Positions 60,643-64,000 of a stretch of DNA of 64,000 nt are shown one piece after another. The notes beneath the pieces were generated by a model. The model had not been told where the DNA came from, searched no databases, and saw nothing but the letters and a program-made list of their open reading frames with translations. Position 1 is the stretch's first letter. Every line of letters starts with the position of its first letter. Made by a program: the position numbers and the translations under genes. The stretch comes from Jeongeupia wiesaeckerbachi (GTDB lineage Bacteria > Pseudomonadota > Gammaproteobacteria > Burkholderiales > Chitinibacteraceae), in the NCBI RefSeq assembly GCF_050916355.1, contig NZ_CP136946.1, positions 2,418,001 to 2,482,000 on the forward strand. The letters run 5' to 3'.

Positions 60643-63188
60643 CAGTAGGCTCTCCGCGCTTGCTGTGCCGTTACCCGGCCGATCAGTTGCTCGAGCTCGT
60701 GAAGCGACAGCTGCAGCCCCTGTTGCACGGCATCCTTTACGGATTGCGGCGAGCCCGGCGGCACGGTGATATGCGGGCTGAAGTGGATAGTCATGCCACC
60801 ACCGGCAGCACCGGCCGGCCCGGCTGCGGATGCGCGCCCGGCGCCCAAGCGTTTCGCGGCCGCTGCGGCCGCCGTCTGCGCCGCCATGCTGCCGGCCGCC
60901 TTGCTGGCCAGCCCGGACGATCGGCCGATGCCGATTGCCGCACCTTGGGCGATGTTGTCACCGAAACCCATGAACACGCGCGATGGTGACTGGATGCCCA
61001 GCGTGCTGGAGAACCAGCCCTTGATGTCCTGGCCGAAGCCGACGATGGCCTCCTTGGCCGCGCCGAACTTAGCCTTGATCCCGTTGATCAGCCCGCCGAT
61101 CAGGTGGCCGCCGAAGTCGGTGAAGGTTTTCGGCATGTCGACACCGAACCACTTCATCACGCCGGCGAACGCCTTGTAGAACAGTCCGACCGGCGACCAG
61201 TTGAGGATCAGCCTAGCCACGCCGCCAATGCCGCCGGCAAACGCCGTTTTGACCTCGGCCCACAGGCCAGAGAAAAACTGTTTGATCGGTGACCAGTAGC
61301 GATAAATCAGATACGCCGCGATCGCGATACCGGTAATCGCCAAGCCGATCGGGTTCATCAGCATTGCGCGGCCGATCCACAGCACGGCTTGGCCAACCAG
61401 CCGCAGGCCGCCGACCAGGTTGCCTGCAAGCAACTTGCCCAGGAATAACACGCCACGCGCGGCCAGAATCAGCGGCGAGCCGAACGCCATCGCCATGCCT
61501 CGAGCGAACGGCAACAGGGCACGGCCGACGGCCATGAAGCCGCCGCCCAGCCCGCGCAGCACCGACAGCGCCGGTGCAAAACCGCCGCGTTGTGCGAAGG
61601 CTCGCAGCAGGGTCCACTTGCCAGAGAGCGCTGTGACCGCCGAGGTCAGTGCATTAAATGGCGACAGCACCAGGTTGATGCCATAGCGCAGCGCAATAAA
61701 CGCCATCTTGCCGGCCAGCAATCCGCCAACAAGGCCGATCACGCCCTTGATCACGACGGGGTGGGCCTTGGCCCATTCGCCGAATGCCGAGATCGCCGGC
61801 TTGATGTCACGCAGCAGTTCATTGATCGTCGGCAGCAGGGCTTCGCCGATAGTGATGCCGATATCCATCATGCTGATCTTGAATGCTTTGAAATGCTCAA
61901 CGGCGGTCTCGGTGCGCTTGGCGTAGTCCTTGTCGATCAAGCCCTTGTCGGCCGCGTCGATCGAACCCTTCTTGATGTCCTGCATCTCGCCCTGGTTGGC
62001 GATCGCCGGGCGGATGAAGTTCATCGCCTGCATGTCCTGGAACAGCTCGCCGAGCTTGTACGCCTCCTGCAGTTTGCCGACGGCAACCTGGCGCTCCTTG
62101 TCGTCCTTGATGTTCATCGCCGCGATGAAGCGATCGGCGGCCTCCGGACTCTTGGTGCCCAAATACTGGGTGATGACCTTGAGCATAGCCTCGACCGGCG
62201 TGAAACCTTGGGAGCGCAGCGTCTGCATACTGGTCTTCAGGTCTATGCCGGCGTTGGCGAAGTCCTTCAGGGTTTCCGGCGCGGTGAGCTTCTGTAGGAA
62301 GTTGCGGAAGTTGTTGGCGGCCTCGTCGTTCGAGCCCGCGCCCTTGCGGGCAATCTGCAGCGCGGCGCCGATTTCGGCGACGGCTTCCTTGCCGGTAACG
62401 CCCATCGCCTGGAACGACGGCGCAATCTGCGGCAGGAACTTGGCCATGTCGCGAATTTCGACCTGACCACGCTTGCCGGCGTAGGCCAGCATGTTCATCG
62501 CGCCTTCGTAGCCGTCGGCGCCGATGTTGAGGTTGTCCTTCATGGCCAGCGCGACGGCGCCAAGGTCGTCCATGCTGGCGCGGGTGGCGGTGGCCGACTT
62601 GGCCATCACCGGCGCGTATTTCTCCAGCTCCCTGGCGTTCTGGATGCCACCGGCAACAAGCACGCCCGTGCCGCGGGCGACTTCGGCTTGGGTCTGGTTC
62701 CAGTCGAGCGCCGACTTGCGCATGGTCTTGCCGAGGCTGGCCTCTTCGGCCTTGCTGAATTCGCCGGTGATGGCGGTATCGCGCAGCTGATCCTGAAAGC
62801 CGGCGGCCAGTTGCACCGACTTCAGCACCGGTGCGCCGAGCGCGACGGCGGTACCGACGGTTTCCATTGCCTCGCTACGCAACTCGCCCCGGGCCGACTT
62901 GAGCGCCGCGCCGCGGGCAAGGCTGGCGGTCAGCCGTTCCTGCTTGGCGCGCAGTTGATCCAGCGTCTGGCCAAGCTGTTCGTACTGGCGGCGCAAGGCA
63001 CTGATGTTGCGTCCCGGGTGCGCCATCGCGCGGGCCATGACCTCACCCAGACGCGCGTGCTTCGCACTGACTTCGGTGGCGGCCTGCCCAAGTCGCAGCG
63101 TGGTGCTGCGCGCCGAGGCGAAGACCGACTGAAACGAGCCGGACAGCAAGGCACCGATCTTGATCCCGACCAGCACTTCATTGCTCAT
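60642..63188 (-). CDS. Tail tape measure protein T
   Basis: 848 residues. An N-terminal coiled-coil region (about 20-90) precedes the conserved phage tape-measure domain (about 100-330, including VARGTGVLVAGG and AYAGKRGQVEIRDMAKFLP), several hydrophobic segments (about 480-660) and a Gly/Ala-rich C-terminal part. It sets tail length. It is the largest gene of the cluster, following E' after a 248-base gap that holds a plus-strand gene. Confidence 0.93.
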   Translation of the reverse strand: MSNEVLVGIKIGALLSGSFQSVFASARSTTLRLGQAATEVSAKHARLGEVMARAMAHPGRNISALRRQYEQLGQTLDQLRAKQERLTASLARGAALKSARGELRSEAMETVGTAVALGAPVLKSVQLAAGFQDQLRDTAITGEFSKAEEASLGKTMRKSALDWNQTQAEVARGTGVLVAGGIQNARELEKYAPVMAKSATATRASMDDLGAVALAMKDNLNIGADGYEGAMNMLAYAGKRGQVEIRDMAKFLPQIAPSFQAMGVTGKEAVAEIGAALQIARKGAGSNDEAANNFRNFLQKLTAPETLKDFANAGIDLKTSMQTLRSQGFTPVEAMLKVITQYLGTKSPEAADRFIAAMNIKDDKERQVAVGKLQEAYKLGELFQDMQAMNFIRPAIANQGEMQDIKKGSIDAADKGLIDKDYAKRTETAVEHFKAFKISMMDIGITIGEALLPTINELLRDIKPAISAFGEWAKAHPVVIKGVIGLVGGLLAGKMAFIALRYGINLVLSPFNALTSAVTALSGKWTLLRAFAQRGGFAPALSVLRGLGGGFMAVGRALLPFARGMAMAFGSPLILAARGVLFLGKLLAGNLVGGLRLVGQAVLWIGRAMLMNPIGLAITGIAIAAYLIYRYWSPIKQFFSGLWAEVKTAFAGGIGGVARLILNWSPVGLFYKAFAGVMKWFGVDMPKTFTDFGGHLIGGLINGIKAKFGAAKEAIVGFGQDIKGWFSSTLGIQSPSRVFMGFGDNIAQGAAIGIGRSSGLASKAAGSMAAQTAAAAAAKRLGAGRASAAGPAGAAGGGMTIHFSPHITVPPGSPQSVKDAVQQGLQLSLHELEQLIGRVTAQQARRAY

Positions 63189-63216
63189 GATTTCGCCCCT
63201 TTGCTATGCTGCAACC

Positions 63217-63477
63217 ATGTTTGAAAAAACGCTCACTTCCTCGGCGAAGACCATCTACTGGCTCACCATCGGCTGTGTTGCCGTCGGCTTGGGCTGGCTT
63301 TGCTTTGCGCACCTACCGTTCTGGTTCGCCCTGATCGTGCTGCCGTTTGCGCTGATGCTGGCTGCACTGGCCGGCGCGCCGCTGGCCGCGGGCGCCGGCC
63401 TGGTGGGTGGTGTAGTGATGGCTTCGGTGGTCTGGCTCAGCCGTAAAGCTGCCGCTGCTGCTCGTTCTCGCGCTTGA
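63217..63477 (+). CDS. Small membrane protein in the tail cluster
   Basis: 86 residues from ATG 63217 (MFEKTLTSSAKTIYWLTIG) with two or three hydrophobic helices and a basic C-terminal tail (SRKAAAAARSRA). It is transcribed against the tail genes and fills the gap between T and E'; its end overlaps E' antisense by 41 bases. No clear ribosome site. It could be a cargo gene; a holin is less likely given its orientation. Confidence 0.5.
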   Translation: MFEKTLTSSAKTIYWLTIGCVAVGLGWLCFAHLPFWFALIVLPFALMLAALAGAPLAAGAGLVGGVVMASVVWLSRKAAAAARSRA

Positions 63478-63652
63478 CCTTGCGCTCGGCCGCGCCGATC
63501 CAGAACCAGTAGTCGTCCATATCGAGCCCGTCGATTTCGGACGGCTGTATCCCAAGGATGTTGAGCAAGGCTTCGTCCAACGGCCGCAGTGCTTCTTCAG
63601 CCGCCCACCATGGCGCGAAAGGAGTCTTGCAGCGCCTTCGAGTCGGCCACAT
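63437..63652 (-). CDS. Tail assembly protein E' (GpE family), frame-shifted extension of E
   Basis: The open frame from 63652 to 63437 contains PLDEALLNILGIQPSEIDGL and DDYWFWIGAAERKVKRENEQ, typical of P2 E'. In P2 it is made only as a frameshifted extension of E and acts as the tape-measure chaperone. Here the frame is +1 (equal to -2) relative to E, not -1. An independent start at ATG 63652 is also possible. The boundaries of the real product are therefore uncertain. Confidence 0.72.
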   Translation of the reverse strand: MWPTRRRCKTPFAPWWAAEEALRPLDEALLNILGIQPSEIDGLDMDDYWFWIGAAERKVKRENEQQRQLYG

Positions 63653-63839
63653 CGAGCTGATCGATATCTTCCAGCGTCAGCCCGGTGATCTGCGCGAACA
63701 GAAAGTCTTCTTGGTCGGCCTCGTCCTTGCTGTACTTACTCGCCGCCTTCATGTCGGCGCGCTTGGCACGGCGGATATTCAGCTTGTCGATGGTGACGCC
63801 GGCGGCGCTGGTGAACGGGTGCTTGAGTTGGAGTTCCAT
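63597..63839 (-). CDS. Phage tail assembly chaperone E
   Basis: 80 residues from ATG 63839 (MELQLKHPFTSAAGVTIDKL) to the stop after FRAMVGG. P2 gpE/TAC family, with KYSKDEADQEDFLFAQITGLTLEDIDQLD. Together with its frameshifted form it coats the tape measure during tail assembly. It overlaps E' by 56 bases. Confidence 0.88.
   Translation of the reverse strand: MELQLKHPFTSAAGVTIDKLNIRRAKRADMKAASKYSKDEADQEDFLFAQITGLTLEDIDQLDVADSKALQDSFRAMVGG
63615..63620 (-). other. Candidate +1 slippery site TTT-CGC in E
   Basis: In E the codons TCC TTT CGC allow a Phe tRNA to move from UUU to UUC by one base, which would join E directly to the E' frame upstream of the E stop. A -2 slip further on (as in phage Mu) is an alternative, but the pairing at the Gly codons looks poor. 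Confidence 0.35.
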
Positions 63840-63911
63840 AACGAATCCTTCGCGTGGGTTGAACGGCTCAACGAGATGAGCAAGCGGGTACACGAAGGAT
63901 TGTCGACGCCC

Positions 63912-63929
63912 AACCGACTGCAGTCGGTT
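63912..63929. repeat. Perfect 18-base palindrome upstream of E
   Basis: AACCGACTG joined directly to its complement CAGTCGGTT. It lies between a terminator-like hairpin and the E start; it could be an operator for the tail operon or part of a terminator. Confidence 0.6.
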
Positions 63930-63948
63930 AAACGGCTTTAAAAACAAA

Positions 63949-63976
63949 CGGCCCGCATTGCGCGGGCCGTTGTCAT
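63949..63976 (-). terminator. Terminator-like hairpin upstream of E
   Basis: Arms ACGGCCCGC and GCGGGCCGT around an ATTGC loop. On the minus strand it is followed by TTTGTTTTT, so it would end transcription of the gene entering from beyond 64000 (stop codon TAG at 63995-63997, likely a tail tube gene) before E begins. Confidence 0.7.
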
Positions 63977-64000
63977 GGGTGAAATGGTGCGGAACTAGCC

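Larger units (their letters stand above)
52828..64000. mobile_element. P2-like contractile tail cluster (prophage or tailocin), right end outside window
   Basis: Minus-strand genes in transcription order are E, E', T, U, X, D, V, W, J, I, H and fibre assembly, with two plus-strand cargo genes. All are tail, baseplate or fibre functions. No capsid, terminase, integrase or lysis gene lies inside the window, so the element may be a whole prophage continuing past 64000 or an R-type tailocin. Confidence 0.85.

Overview
The window is one contiguous chromosomal segment of a GC-rich betaproteobacterium. The most likely group is Neisseriales (Chitinibacteraceae/Chromobacteriaceae-like). This is inferred from the order tRNA-Leu, tig, clpP, clpX, lon, hupB, tRNA-Val, tRNA-Asp, ppiD, from the hemE to priA neighbourhood, and from the DUF3579 gene beside argF. 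No database search was possible, so the genus is not assigned.

Layout. 1-7.6 kb: partial argF, DUF3579, an SDR reductase, an L,D-transpeptidase paired with a TPR/NTF2-like protein, a DUF486 membrane protein, upp and uraA (uracil salvage) and a Yip1-like protein. 7.8-16.2 kb: glnS, an SbmA/BacA-type ABC exporter, hemE, an AT-rich gap with a perfect DnaA box, priA, a YegS-like lipid kinase and the PII protein. 16.3-18.5 kb: gspL-gspM-gspN of a type II secretion system, separated from the rest of that system. 18.7-27.5 kb: the protein quality control block with three tRNAs. 27.6-36 kb: an acyl-CoA metabolism patch (enoyl-CoA hydratase, an ETF beta-alpha gene fusion, a MaoC hydratase), a hydrolase, a sugar-phosphate mutarotase, ubiD, a DUF1992 gene, a lone cheR and a DJ-1 protein. 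36.2-46.3 kb: gltS, lysA divergent from argP, a hydroxyacid dehydrogenase, two small membrane proteins, mdtD, a KefC-like antiporter, and an EntD-type phosphopantetheinyl transferase divergent from an EntA-type dehydrogenase with a Fur-box-like site between them.

46.4-52.5 kb is an alkyl sulfatase island. Two paralogous secreted metallo-beta-lactamase-fold sulfatases point away from each other around an AraC-type regulator, and the second is translationally coupled to a secreted histidine-rich protein of unknown family. The promoter region between the first sulfatase and the regulator holds two perfect inverted repeats and a 9-bp tandem repeat.

52.8-64 kb is a P2-like contractile-tail gene cluster on the minus strand, running off the right end. 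The genes in transcription order are E, E', T, U, X, D, V, W, J, I, H and a fibre-assembly gene. No integrase, capsid, lysis or terminase gene lies in the window, so prophage and R-type tailocin cannot be separated here. Two plus-strand cargo genes sit inside it: a zinc-ribbon/DUF4145 protein and a small membrane protein. The most interesting observations are the ETF beta-alpha fusion, the sulfatase/histidine-rich pair, the DUF4145 cargo gene, and the E/E' overlap that would need a +1 or -2 frameshift.
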